Positions 1 through 7,783 of a stretch of DNA of 33,611 nt are shown here, piece after piece; position 1 is the first letter of the stretch, and every line of letters starts with the position of its first letter. The stretch is from positions 1 to 33,611 of the forward strand of contig JAQTTZ010000036.1 in the NCBI GenBank assembly GCA_028710485.1, in the 5' to 3' direction. Position numbers and translations under genes: made by a program. Source of the stretch: Bacteriovorax sp. GTDB taxonomy: Bacteria; Bdellovibrionota; Bacteriovoracia; Bacteriovoracales; Bacteriovoracaceae. The notes beneath the pieces are model-generated. The model made no database searches. It saw nothing but the letters and a program-made list of their open reading frames with translations, and was not told the DNA's origin.

Positions 1-641
1 TATCTTTGAAGCTGTTTTAAGATTTCTTTGGACGGCTTGATGGATAAACGGTCGTCGCTCTCAGTGAGAATGTTTTCGATCTCACGGTTTAAAATAAATC
101 GACTCGGCGTGATTAAACCAGAAACCAATTTTTCTCCTGATCCAAGGCAAGCTTCAATAACCATCTCCTGATCATTGCCAGAAATTGGATTGACAGTAAA
201 AATAACTCCAGCAAAATCAGGTTCGATATATTCCTGAATAACCACCGCCATTTCAAGTTCATTGACGTCAAGCTTATTTCTTTCACAATACTTTTGTGTT
301 CTTTCCGTGATGGTGGACTTCCAGCACTTGAGCACTGAAGCCTCAATCGCTTCATGCCCTTTAATATCGAGATAAGTTTCAAACAATCCTGCAAAAGAAG
401 TAGTACTTCCATCTTCCTTACTGGCCGAAGACCTGACAGCTACCGCCGCCCCCTCAAATTGATTGCTGAGAGTAAAAAGTGAAGTCCGAAAGGAATGAGG
501 AATTGCTTTGAAGTCCGAAGCTTTTGCCTCTCGAAAAACGTCCATCGGAATAATTTCAAATTTTGGTACTGGAAAACCAAATTCTTTTAACTTAATTAAA
601 GAATCAGCTTTACCGCCATATGAAGTTAAAAAAATTTTCAT
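1..641 (-). CDS. PPDK/PEP-synthase-type ATP-binding domain protein (partial, runs off left edge)
   Basis: I translated this frame by hand; it is open from the ATG at 639-641 to the window edge (about 213 residues, C-terminus missing). It matches the ATP-binding domain of PEP synthase, pyruvate phosphate dikinase and rifampin phosphotransferase: an N-terminal YGGKADSL motif followed by a VPKF stretch, the VAVRSSASKEDGSTTSFAG nucleotide-binding block, the AGVIFTVNPISG block, and an EACLGSGEKLVSG block with the expected Gly/Glu. The key Lys and Arg positions look intact. In this family the domain uses ATP to phosphorylate a His on a separate swivelling domain. That His domain is encoded by the gene immediately upstream, and the two overlap by one base (TAATG), so translation is probably coupled and the products likely form one enzyme. 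The substrate is unknown. Confidence 0.87.
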   Translation of the reverse strand, partial: MKIFLTSYGGKADSLIKLKEFGFPVPKFEIIPMDVFREAKASDFKAIPHSFRTSLFTLSNQFEGAAVAVRSSASKEDGSTTSFAGLFETYLDIKGHEAIEASVLKCWKSTITERTQKYCERNKLDVNELEMAVVIQEYIEPDFAGVIFTVNPISGNDQEMVIEACLGSGEKLVSGLITPSRFILNREIENILTESDDRLSIKPSKEILKQLQR

Positions 642-2167
642 TAAATATTCACCTTAATAATTTCATTATCAGCATCCAGAAAAATACTCTGGCCTTCTTT
701 TAAACTTGCACACACATTTTCAACCCCTGTCAACATGGGAATTCCATATTCCCTTGCGACAATCGCTCCGTGACTTAGGCTTCCCCCCGTCTCCGAAATG
801 ATCCCTCCGCTAAGAGCATAAAATGGCGCATAGACTGGAGTGGCACTTTCTAAAACAATAATACTTTTTTTGGTAATTTTCGAGAGGTCAGCGTATTGGT
901 TAATATGAGTAACAATCCCCTGCACACTACCGCTGGAAACGGCACTTCCCTTGAGATCTTGATCCTTTTTTTCCAGGATTGTTTCGGGCTCAAACACACC
1001 GGTCGTTGCCTCAATCAGATCAAAAGGAGGATTTGTTTTCAAAGCTTCAAGGAAAGCATTTTTTCTTTGGTGGATCAGATCAAAATAAAGATGGAAATTA
1101 GATTTCTTTAAACCGAATTCAATTTCATTTAGGTGTAAAAAATAAACTGAATCTTTTTTGATGATGAGTTCTCTCCACGCAGCTGTTTTCTCCACCAAAC
1201 TCATTAAAACTCGCGCCTGTGGGTATTGCATAGAACTGTAGGCCCGAAGATCCTCATCCATTAAAACTAATTTTTGAAACCAATCTATTAATTCAGGCGC
1301 CAAGGGATTCCACGCCAGCAAACTGGTGACATTTTCAAGTTGATCATTGATATCTTGATGCTCAGGCAGAGTGCTATAAACCCGATGGCCCCAGATGGAC
1401 TCTACTTCACCAAAGGTAGGATTATATAAATCCCAATTATCAGTTAAGTGGCCATAGCGTTTTTTCAGCTCTTCAATTGAGAGGTTTGGATTATTAAAAT
1501 CTTCAATCATCTTAATAGAAAAATTTCCCTTTAGACCGTTACTCAAAGTTGCAAGTGTTTCTTCTGCTTTCTTCGTTTTTAAACCGCTACTTACCAATTG
1601 GGATTTTAAAAGTTCAAAAATAAGTTTTTTTAGAAAATAAACATTAAAATCTTCAGCGAAAAAAAGTTTACTATCTTCTTGCATCTGCCTTCTAATTTTA
1701 AGAAATGACTCGTAATCCAGTTCTTTAATCTCGCCTAATTGATAGTCTCTTCCCATTATATTTTTCAAGTGCTCAATCTGGGAAGGCCATCTTTTGATTA
1801 GGGCATCAACGTCATTGCCAAAGATCTTATAAAATAATTTATTGGCAAATTTATCTTTAAACGCCCCCTTCTCTGAGAATGAATTATAAAGAACTTCAAA
1901 AAAACTAGCAGCAGCTAAATAAAGTAATTTAAATAAGCGTGGATAATCAAATTTAAGATTTTTAAAATCTGAGAAAAAGTTCTTTCGGGTATAAATCGTA
2001 AAATTTTCCCAAATAATCATTTCATTGCGAGCATATTTTTTTACTCCCAAAGTCTCTGACATCCTGGCAAGTGTGGCCTCAAGTGGAATATGCAATAGCG
2101 ACCATCCCAAGGGAGTGATGGCTTTTGGGAATCGTTCTTTACTTTCTTGTCTGGTCCAATACTTCAT
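641..2167 (-). CDS. PEP-utilising mobile (His) domain protein, partner half of a split dikinase
   Basis: The product is 508 residues. The C-terminus (about 410-508) is a PEP-utilising-enzyme mobile domain: residues 461-477 read GGSLSHGAIVAREYGIP, with the phospho-accepting His at 466. The N-terminus begins YWTRQESKERFPKAITPLGW, which resembles the start of the substrate domain of rifampin-phosphotransferase-like proteins. The middle is largely alpha-helical and probably binds the substrate. There is no ATP-binding domain; that is encoded by the next gene downstream, so the usual order (ATP domain, substrate domain, His domain) is split and inverted. A GAGGA ribosome site precedes the ATG at 2165-2167, seven bases after the preceding gene. 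The reaction is probably ATP-dependent phosphoryl transfer to an unknown small molecule. Rifampin inactivation is possible but nothing in the context supports it. Confidence 0.85.
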   Translation of the reverse strand: MKYWTRQESKERFPKAITPLGWSLLHIPLEATLARMSETLGVKKYARNEMIIWENFTIYTRKNFFSDFKNLKFDYPRLFKLLYLAAASFFEVLYNSFSEKGAFKDKFANKLFYKIFGNDVDALIKRWPSQIEHLKNIMGRDYQLGEIKELDYESFLKIRRQMQEDSKLFFAEDFNVYFLKKLIFELLKSQLVSSGLKTKKAEETLATLSNGLKGNFSIKMIEDFNNPNLSIEELKKRYGHLTDNWDLYNPTFGEVESIWGHRVYSTLPEHQDINDQLENVTSLLAWNPLAPELIDWFQKLVLMDEDLRAYSSMQYPQARVLMSLVEKTAAWRELIIKKDSVYFLHLNEIEFGLKKSNFHLYFDLIHQRKNAFLEALKTNPPFDLIEATTGVFEPETILEKKDQDLKGSAVSSGSVQGIVTHINQYADLSKITKKSIIVLESATPVYAPFYALSGGIISETGGSLSHGAIVAREYGIPMLTGVENVCASLKEGQSIFLDADNEIIKVNI

Positions 2168-2174
2168 TTATTCC

Positions 2175-3539
2175 TCAATCCAAAGCAGAGATTTCTTTCA
2201 TCTCTTTAAAGGTAAGTCCCATACCTAAGGCGATCGAGTCTAAACTGTGAATGGGCTCTCCTTTTATTTTTTTAATAATATAAGTACCATACGAACTTGA
2301 GAGCACCCATTGATGTCTCATCGTAACGATTAGAAAAATTAATAAACCAAGGTCATTGATAAAAACACGGCTTATTTTGATCGGTGCTACTAGGCGCGCT
2401 GTGATTTTTTTAAAAAGACTGGCCTCTGGGAAATCATAAGCGAGTCTTAAGGCCTCAGGGCCAGGGACTAACAAATAAAGCTTCCACATTTTGGCCAATA
2501 AGAGTGATTTTTCAACGGGCGCTTCTGTCAGCATAAACAGAGCAAAAGTTTTCTCAATTTTTGAAATATAATTTGTTCTGATATGCAAAATTTTGTGTCG
2601 TGGAGACAATCTTTTCTGTACCTTTTTTTTAAAATGTTCATCTAATATAAGCTGATCAAGTTTTTTTAATACTGCTTCGGTAAATGGAAAAGCGCGAAGG
2701 GCGGCAACCAAAGAGAGAGCTTCATACACTTCATTTTCGGCATGGGCCTTTATGACCATCTCAACAAACTCAGAGGCCAATAAATCACTTTCTCGTGCTT
2801 CGATCAATTTTACAATATCGCCAATTTCTCTGAGACCGGTTTTGGCCGAATTCAAGTGGACGCAAAGATGCAAGAGGAAATGCTTGGGGGCCAGGCGAAA
2901 ATAAGTTTCCCCCATTAATTCAAACTTTTCTTTATCCTTCCAAAAGTCTTGAACAGGAATGTCTAGTCCGCGGGTTGGAGCTGCAATATTCCAGTGAGTT
3001 CCTAAAAAGACCTCGAGTTTTTTATCAAAAAATGGCGGCCAGTGATGGCTGTATTTTTCCTGCTTTCGAATATCAGATTCAAGAGGTGCTGCTGTTAACA
3101 TATGATTCTTTAAAAAGATTTCGTAAATAGCAGCGAGGTCTTCTTTTTTAACCAAGATGTCTATATCGTTCATGGGCTTATAGCCTATGTCTTGAAAAAT
3201 TTCTTCGGCAATGGCGTTGCCCTTTAAAATGATAACTTCGATGTTTGCCTTTTTTAATTCATTTAATATAGGGAGTCCGACTTCCAGGCGACGAATATTT
3301 TTGGCCCTGATCTTTTGGTATGTTTCTTCCAATGGAAGAAGCAACGAGGCCGGGATCGGAAAATTCAAGCGCTTCAATTGCAAAAAAAGATTGGCCCCAA
3401 CTTTGTTATGGGCTGCGAGTTCTAAAAAATCACTAATCTCGCAAGACTCAGATGGTAATTGAATATTGGAAGCGAGCTCAGCTGGGGAGAGCAAATAAAG
3501 ATCCAGCAAATAATTTTGTTTTTCGGCGGATAACTTCAT
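2175..3539 (-). CDS. Nucleotidyltransferase-fold protein (NTP_transf_5-like)
   Basis: The product is 454 residues, cytoplasmic, with no signal peptide. Residues 100-130 carry the hallmark of the uncharacterised nucleotidyltransferase family PF14907: a VIILKGNAIAEEIF stretch (Lys106, Gly107), then YKPMNDIDILV, whose Asp125 and Asp127 form the metal-binding DxD of the polymerase-beta fold. The rest is mostly helical, as is usual for this family. Such proteins are common in exopolysaccharide, lasso-peptide and other specialised-metabolite loci, but their substrates are mostly unknown. The start codon overlaps the upstream dehydrogenase-like gene by four bases (ATGA), and the dikinase half follows after seven bases, so it belongs to the operon. 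Whether it transfers a nucleotide to a metabolite or to a protein cannot be told from sequence. Confidence 0.75.
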   Translation of the reverse strand: MKLSAEKQNYLLDLYLLSPAELASNIQLPSESCEISDFLELAAHNKVGANLFLQLKRLNFPIPASLLLPLEETYQKIRAKNIRRLEVGLPILNELKKANIEVIILKGNAIAEEIFQDIGYKPMNDIDILVKKEDLAAIYEIFLKNHMLTAAPLESDIRKQEKYSHHWPPFFDKKLEVFLGTHWNIAAPTRGLDIPVQDFWKDKEKFELMGETYFRLAPKHFLLHLCVHLNSAKTGLREIGDIVKLIEARESDLLASEFVEMVIKAHAENEVYEALSLVAALRAFPFTEAVLKKLDQLILDEHFKKKVQKRLSPRHKILHIRTNYISKIEKTFALFMLTEAPVEKSLLLAKMWKLYLLVPGPEALRLAYDFPEASLFKKITARLVAPIKISRVFINDLGLLIFLIVTMRHQWVLSSSYGTYIIKKIKGEPIHSLDSIALGMGLTFKEMKEISALD

Positions 3540-4381
3540 TGATTCTGCACTTGGTTTTGATAATGGTTTATTAATTCGAGTTTATAAGGCTTCGGCCAGT
3601 TTTTTAAAAAAATGCATTCGCGGTAAAGTCTTTCAACTACATAATCTTCTATATAGCCGGCGCCACCGAAAACTTGCATATTACGACTGACAAATTGATC
3701 GGCATCCAACAGAATGGAAAAAGCGGTAGCGATCTTCATATTTTGTATTAACACTTCATCCGCTTTCACGCTTAAGTATAATTCACTCAAAAGTAATTGA
3801 ATTGAGCTCCAGTCCTTAATCGCTCTTCCACCTTGAATCCTAGTGGACGCATACTCTGAAGCCAATTGAAAGGACTTGAATTTTGCTCCTGCGCAAATGG
3901 CAGAGATAGAAACTATTTCTGCTTTTAAAAAGATATCAAGTTCATTTTGGTTATACAAAAAGTCTTCTTTGCTTAAAGCACCAAGTTCTTTCCATACCAA
4001 TTTTCTGAAGGCCAGTGGCTTTTCAACTGGTCTTAAGGCCTGATCAGTAAAAGCGAGTAAGAACCCTTTTCCCTCTTTCAAAACAAGCACTTCATTTTCA
4101 TTTAATAACGGGGTTAGATTACTAACTATTACCTGTACACCGGCCAGATTAATAGCAGGTGCAATGTTAATCACCCAGCTTAAAAGTTTTTTCTGTAGCT
4201 GTATTTGCCATAAAATAAATGCGGCTTCAGAATGAACCTTGGCCAATTCGTATAAAAACTCTGGCCGATTAGAGGTTTCTTCAGCTTCTTTAGAAGACCC
4301 AAAATCGTCTATCGCCTTAAATATTTCAGCGTTTGATAATTTATCTGAATTGAAAACTTTTTGGATCCATTGAGCTATCAT
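3536..4381 (-). CDS. Small acyl-CoA dehydrogenase-like subunit lacking the catalytic Glu
   Basis: The product is 281 residues from the ATG at 4379-4381. I prefer this ATG to the in-frame GTG six bases upstream: AAGGAG lies eight bases before the ATG but only two before the GTG, and the ATG overlaps the previous stop as TGATG. The C-terminal helical domain is clearly of the acyl-CoA dehydrogenase type: STRIQGGRAIKDW matches the flavin-contacting RxQFG region, and MQVFGGAGYIEDYVVERLYRE matches the conserved late helix. The segment that should follow, containing the catalytic YEGT, is absent; the chain reads FLKNWPKPYK and soon stops. The N-terminal and middle domains are short and diverged. The pattern fits the non-catalytic partner of heteromeric dehydrogenases such as the mycobacterial FadE26-FadE27 type, here paired with the adjacent full-length enzyme. 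Confidence 0.72.
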   Translation of the reverse strand: MIAQWIQKVFNSDKLSNAEIFKAIDDFGSSKEAEETSNRPEFLYELAKVHSEAAFILWQIQLQKKLLSWVINIAPAINLAGVQVIVSNLTPLLNENEVLVLKEGKGFLLAFTDQALRPVEKPLAFRKLVWKELGALSKEDFLYNQNELDIFLKAEIVSISAICAGAKFKSFQLASEYASTRIQGGRAIKDWSSIQLLLSELYLSVKADEVLIQNMKIATAFSILLDADQFVSRNMQVFGGAGYIEDYVVERLYRECIFLKNWPKPYKLELINHYQNQVQNQ

Positions 4382-5841
4382 CAGCACGACTCCTTGAAAA
4401 GGAGTCTTTCAGAACTAGCAGCGCCGACGAAACTTTTATAAATCATCAGGCGATTTAATTCATTTGTCCCCTCGTAAATCTGCAATAATTTTACATCTCT
4501 TAAAATCTTTTCTAGTTCCCAAAAAGATGATCCACCATCACTTCCGACTAATTCAAGCGCGAGGAGCACACTTTCCATCGCTTTATCTGTACATACGCTT
4601 TTAGTGAGCGCTCCCCATCCAAAAATCATTTTTTCTTCTGCCAGGCTAATTGATTCGCGTCGTTTTTTTCTTAAGCTGTCCCGAGCACCTATTGTTTTTA
4701 ACAATGTGCCCAAGCCAAATTTTAAAAAGACTTCAGGCATATATTTAAAAAAAGAATAACCCAAGGGAGACTGCAGGTCTTTATAAGGACCACGGGAATA
4801 ACATTCAATATGCCCTTCCCAGGAAATTGTTTTTGAAACAATAAAATTTTGTAAAACCTGAGCGATTTGAATTTGTTCCCATTCAAAATTAAGATTATTT
4901 TTTTCTGCTACTTCAATCATTATTTCCAAAATTCGTTTTTGCACACCAGTCGCGAGGCATCCGACTCCGGCCCTGGAAAGGGATAAAAGGTCGTTGAGTA
5001 AAAATTCTGAATTTAATTTAAACTCCGAATCCTTTTTAAACTGTGACCTTGAAAAACAAATATCAATATCAGGAATAAAAACATTTTCAAAAAAAACAAT
5101 ATTGGCCGGCGATGCACTCTGGCCTAACTTGGCTTCAGATCGACCGAGACTAATTCCCTCAGCATTTGCCTTCACTGCAAAAATCACTAAAGAGTCAGCG
5201 GGGAGGGCGAGATCTTCGAAGGCCGAAACAATATACCATTTAGCAAAAAGCGAATTAGAAATAAATATTTTTTGTCCTGAAACTAAATATCCACCTTCAG
5301 TTTTTTTGGCGAGTGTACAGACCTTGGCTTTTTTCAAAAGCTCGGCCTCTTCCATATCACTTCCGGCCCCAGGTTCAGTAATGGCAAGTGATACGGTTGA
5401 ATGTGTTCCGTTTTTTTCAGCAGCAATAATGTCTTTGGTAATTCTGGAGAGAATAGAAAAAGAACTTGTCGCACTCACTAACCCCAAGGCCACATAATGA
5501 GCCCCAATCAGATTGGAAATACCAAGACAATTGGCACCCATTTCCAAATTCAAACCGTAAAAAGCTAAAGGGTGTCCCCCGCCTCCTCCCACCATCTTAG
5601 GAAGCCAGCGCGAATACAATCCAAGCTTTGAAAAATCGCAAACGATCTCTTCGGCATAGTAAGAAGAATTCTTATAAACTGCCAAATCTATTTTTTGGAT
5701 TTGCTCGCGTTCGATTTTCTTAAAAATTTCTGTTCCTAATTTTCCAGCAGCTTTTATTTCTTCAAGCAATCCTTCCGGCAAAAGGCCCTGGGCCTTTTGC
5801 TGAAGTGAGAGGTCATTGAGCTTTGAATGAAAAAATTCCAC
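4381..5841 (-). CDS. Acyl-CoA dehydrogenase family protein
   Basis: The product is 486 residues, a flavoprotein expected to introduce an alpha-beta double bond into an acyl thioester. Residues 151-162 read SLAITEPGAGSD, the middle-domain FAD/substrate motif, followed by a GGYLVSGQKIFISNS stretch. The C-terminal domain ends with LQIYEGTNELNR, where Glu457 is the expected catalytic base. The chain is longer than the usual 380 or so residues, with an extended N-terminus and a roughly 30-residue tail after the YEGT motif. The start is a GTG directly abutting the upstream TAG (TAGGTG) with no clear ribosome site, so translation is probably coupled; the exact start is uncertain. Its neighbours are a di-iron protein upstream and a catalytically incomplete dehydrogenase-like subunit downstream. 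A carrier-protein-bound substrate is as plausible as a CoA ester. Confidence 0.88.
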   Translation of the reverse strand: MEFFHSKLNDLSLQQKAQGLLPEGLLEEIKAAGKLGTEIFKKIEREQIQKIDLAVYKNSSYYAEEIVCDFSKLGLYSRWLPKMVGGGGGHPLAFYGLNLEMGANCLGISNLIGAHYVALGLVSATSSFSILSRITKDIIAAEKNGTHSTVSLAITEPGAGSDMEEAELLKKAKVCTLAKKTEGGYLVSGQKIFISNSLFAKWYIVSAFEDLALPADSLVIFAVKANAEGISLGRSEAKLGQSASPANIVFFENVFIPDIDICFSRSQFKKDSEFKLNSEFLLNDLLSLSRAGVGCLATGVQKRILEIMIEVAEKNNLNFEWEQIQIAQVLQNFIVSKTISWEGHIECYSRGPYKDLQSPLGYSFFKYMPEVFLKFGLGTLLKTIGARDSLRKKRRESISLAEEKMIFGWGALTKSVCTDKAMESVLLALELVGSDGGSSFWELEKILRDVKLLQIYEGTNELNRLMIYKSFVGAASSERLLFKESC

Positions 5842-6630
5842 CTAATTTAATCCTGCCTGAACTTCTAATTCAGCAATGGCCTTATCAGCGTAGGCTTTAG
5901 AGTTGCGGTATATTTTTTCAGTGTCCAGACCTAGATTGGTCAGATTGCGTCTCAATCTTTTATTATAAAAGGCCCAGCTTGCGGTGTTAACGTCAAGACG
6001 AGTAACTCCCAATAAAATCTTAGTATAAAATATATCGATTTTATCAATTTTTTTGCCTTCACTCTTCCAGATGCCGAGCAATGCTTTGATGCCTGCGCGG
6101 TGGCGGAGTTCATCTTTTTCAATCTGAATAAAAAGATTTTTTAAATTTATCAATTTGTCTTCGCCCGCCCTATTCATCAGCTCAGCATAAAATTCTTCCG
6201 CAAACCATTCATAAAATAGTATGGCGACAATAATGGGCAGTGGTCTTTTCTCAGAGATAACATTCACTCCTCTGAAAATTCCTTTATAAATAATAATATC
6301 GGTAAGGGTTTTTTTCTTTTTTTCGTAAGAAAAATTATTTTTCACATATTCTTTGAGAAGATCCCGATGGCGGCTTTCATCTTCCATATGAGTTTTTAAA
6401 TAGCGATGAAGGATATCAGAGTATTCAAAAGCTTTTAAAACGGGGAGGACAACCATCTCTTCTGATTCTTCAGCTGAGGCGGCAGAAGAAAGAAGTTGGG
6501 CCCATGCTAGTTTGCGTTCTGTGGTTAAATGAGAGGTAGAATCAATCCTAGGAATAGCTGGAGCACTTTGTGCTTTTTCGCCATCTTCTGCTAGCTTGGT
6601 AATAATTTCTTTAAGGCGATTAATATTCAC
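5842..6630 (-). CDS. Ferritin-like di-iron protein
   Basis: The product is 262 residues, soluble and helical. It has two ExxH motifs typical of carboxylate-bridged di-iron ferritin-like proteins: EDESRH (Glu85, His88) and EKDELRH (Glu174, His177). Further Glu clusters sit in the expected partner helices (54-58 in AEESEEM, and 141-146 in EWFAEE). This gives the four-helix pattern Glu, ExxH, Glu, ExxH shared by rubrerythrin-like, AurF-like and MiaE-like oxidases. The substrate cannot be assigned. The start is GTG at 6628-6630 with a GGGGA element about seven bases upstream. It is the first gene of the six-gene minus-strand operon and sits back to back with the sulfotransferase. As first gene next to two dehydrogenase-type proteins, an O2-dependent oxidation step in a small-molecule pathway is plausible. 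Confidence 0.78.
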   Translation of the reverse strand: MNINRLKEIITKLAEDGEKAQSAPAIPRIDSTSHLTTERKLAWAQLLSSAASAEESEEMVVLPVLKAFEYSDILHRYLKTHMEDESRHRDLLKEYVKNNFSYEKKKKTLTDIIIYKGIFRGVNVISEKRPLPIIVAILFYEWFAEEFYAELMNRAGEDKLINLKNLFIQIEKDELRHRAGIKALLGIWKSEGKKIDKIDIFYTKILLGVTRLDVNTASWAFYNKRLRRNLTNLGLDTEKIYRNSKAYADKAIAELEVQAGLN

Positions 6631-6660
6631 AGCAGTTCCCCGACAAAAAGACTCGTCTAT

Positions 6661-6689
6661 TTGTATAAAATTTTATTCTTTGGTATAAT
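6661..6689 (+). promoter_or_regulatory. Sigma-70-type promoter for the sulfotransferase gene
   Basis: TTGTAT at 6661-6666, a 17-base spacer, and a perfect TATAAT at 6684-6689. Transcription would be expected to start near 6696, only about three bases before the ATG at 6699, and there is no ribosome site, so the message is probably leaderless or nearly so. The spacer region also holds a 12-base perfect palindrome (6665-6676, ATAAAATTTTAT). The same gap must also carry the promoter of the divergent operon, for which I see only weak candidates. Confidence 0.7.
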
Positions 6690-6698
6690 TAGACCCAG

Positions 6699-7778
6699 AT
6701 GCAACAAAAAAATCAATACGCGAATTGGTGGTCAAAACTTCTTTTCAAAAAAAAATTTGAGAATCAATTTTTTATTCCAGTTCCTGCTTCCGCCATCGAA
6801 GAAAAAATATTCAAAACGATAGAAAAATATAAATTTAATCACGATTTTTCTCAGATCCCGATTACTAAGCCTATATTCATTGTGGGTCTACCTCGCTCAG
6901 GTACTTCCATGCTTTACAATCTACTGTGCGCCCATGAAAAAGCGGCCTATATAACCAACTCAATCAATGCCTGTCCCGAGTCTATTTGCACCATTGAATG
7001 GCTAAGAAAAAAATTCAATTTCAATGCCAGCGGCGAGCGATTCCTGGCCGACTCAATCAATACCGATTTTGGCAGTCCTTCAGAACCCGCTTTGCTTTGG
7101 GGAAAATGGATGGGCCGCGATGTTGATTCCCTCTACTGGGAAGAAAAAAGACTGGCATGTTTTAGCAGCGAAAAAATTCAGGAAATCTACACTGATGTTA
7201 GAAGAATTCTTTTCACCTTTGGTGGATTAAAAAATAACGATAAACGTTTTATCTGCAAGTATCCTGTCATGCAGACGGAACTAAGAATGGTGCAGGATCT
7301 TTTTCCTGATGCACACTTCATTCATATCGTCAGAGACTCGCGCCCAGCGGCCAATTCTCTCCTGAAGCTTTACCACCTAACCAATAATCAAATTAAAAAA
7401 ATAAAGCACCCTTGGGTGACTTATATCGTGCCCTACCCAAGAGTAAAAACGCTTCAGGGTTATATCGATCAATTTGGTGCGGATGACATCAGGACAACGG
7501 CCAATGTTTGGCAGGATTCCATCGAATTAGTTCATCAAACAGCTCCTGATCTCAAAAATTTTATTGAAGTTCGTTACGAGGATATTTTAACTAATCCTAG
7601 TCTTGAATTAAAAAGACTTTTTGATTTTTGCGAACTCAACTGGCCATCAGTTGACAATAAATCATTCCAAAGTGAGTTTGAGATCATAGGCATTACTCAT
7701 CACCAAAATAATTATAAGGATTTTGAAGTGATCGAAAGCATCACGGGGCGCATGCTGAAAAAATTAAAATATCTCTAG
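6699..7778 (+). CDS. Sulfotransferase family protein (PAPS-dependent type)
   Basis: The product is 359 residues, with no signal peptide. Residues 59-72 (PIFIVGLPRSGTSM) form the 5'-phosphosulfate-binding loop, and 209-220 (HIVRDSRPAANS) the 3'-phosphate-binding motif with Arg212 and Ser220. The order and spacing match the Sulfotransfer_3 family, which moves sulfate from PAPS to a hydroxyl or amine of a small molecule, lipid or sugar. The acceptor cannot be deduced. The gene is divergent from the di-iron/dehydrogenase operon and convergent with a membrane hydroxylase whose stop is only five bases away. A hydroxylase that creates an acceptor hydroxyl next to a sulfotransferase suggests a sulfated lipid, but this is inference. 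Confidence 0.85.
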   Translation: MQQKNQYANWWSKLLFKKKFENQFFIPVPASAIEEKIFKTIEKYKFNHDFSQIPITKPIFIVGLPRSGTSMLYNLLCAHEKAAYITNSINACPESICTIEWLRKKFNFNASGERFLADSINTDFGSPSEPALLWGKWMGRDVDSLYWEEKRLACFSSEKIQEIYTDVRRILFTFGGLKNNDKRFICKYPVMQTELRMVQDLFPDAHFIHIVRDSRPAANSLLKLYHLTNNQIKKIKHPWVTYIVPYPRVKTLQGYIDQFGADDIRTTANVWQDSIELVHQTAPDLKNFIEVRYEDILTNPSLELKRLFDFCELNWPSVDNKSFQSEFEIIGITHHQNNYKDFEVIESITGRMLKKLKYL

Positions 7779-7783
7779 AATAT

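Noticed and set aside
113..412. 99-residue minus-strand ORF
   Set aside because: It lies in another frame of the ATP-binding-domain gene, whose hand-translated frame is open from 641 to the edge and carries clear motifs.
641..2167. Rifampin phosphotransferase resistance gene
   Set aside because: The domain type fits, but the split form and biosynthetic-looking context do not support a resistance role.
4994..5497. 167-residue plus-strand ORF
   Set aside because: It is a shadow opposite the acyl-CoA dehydrogenase gene, with no motif or ribosome site.
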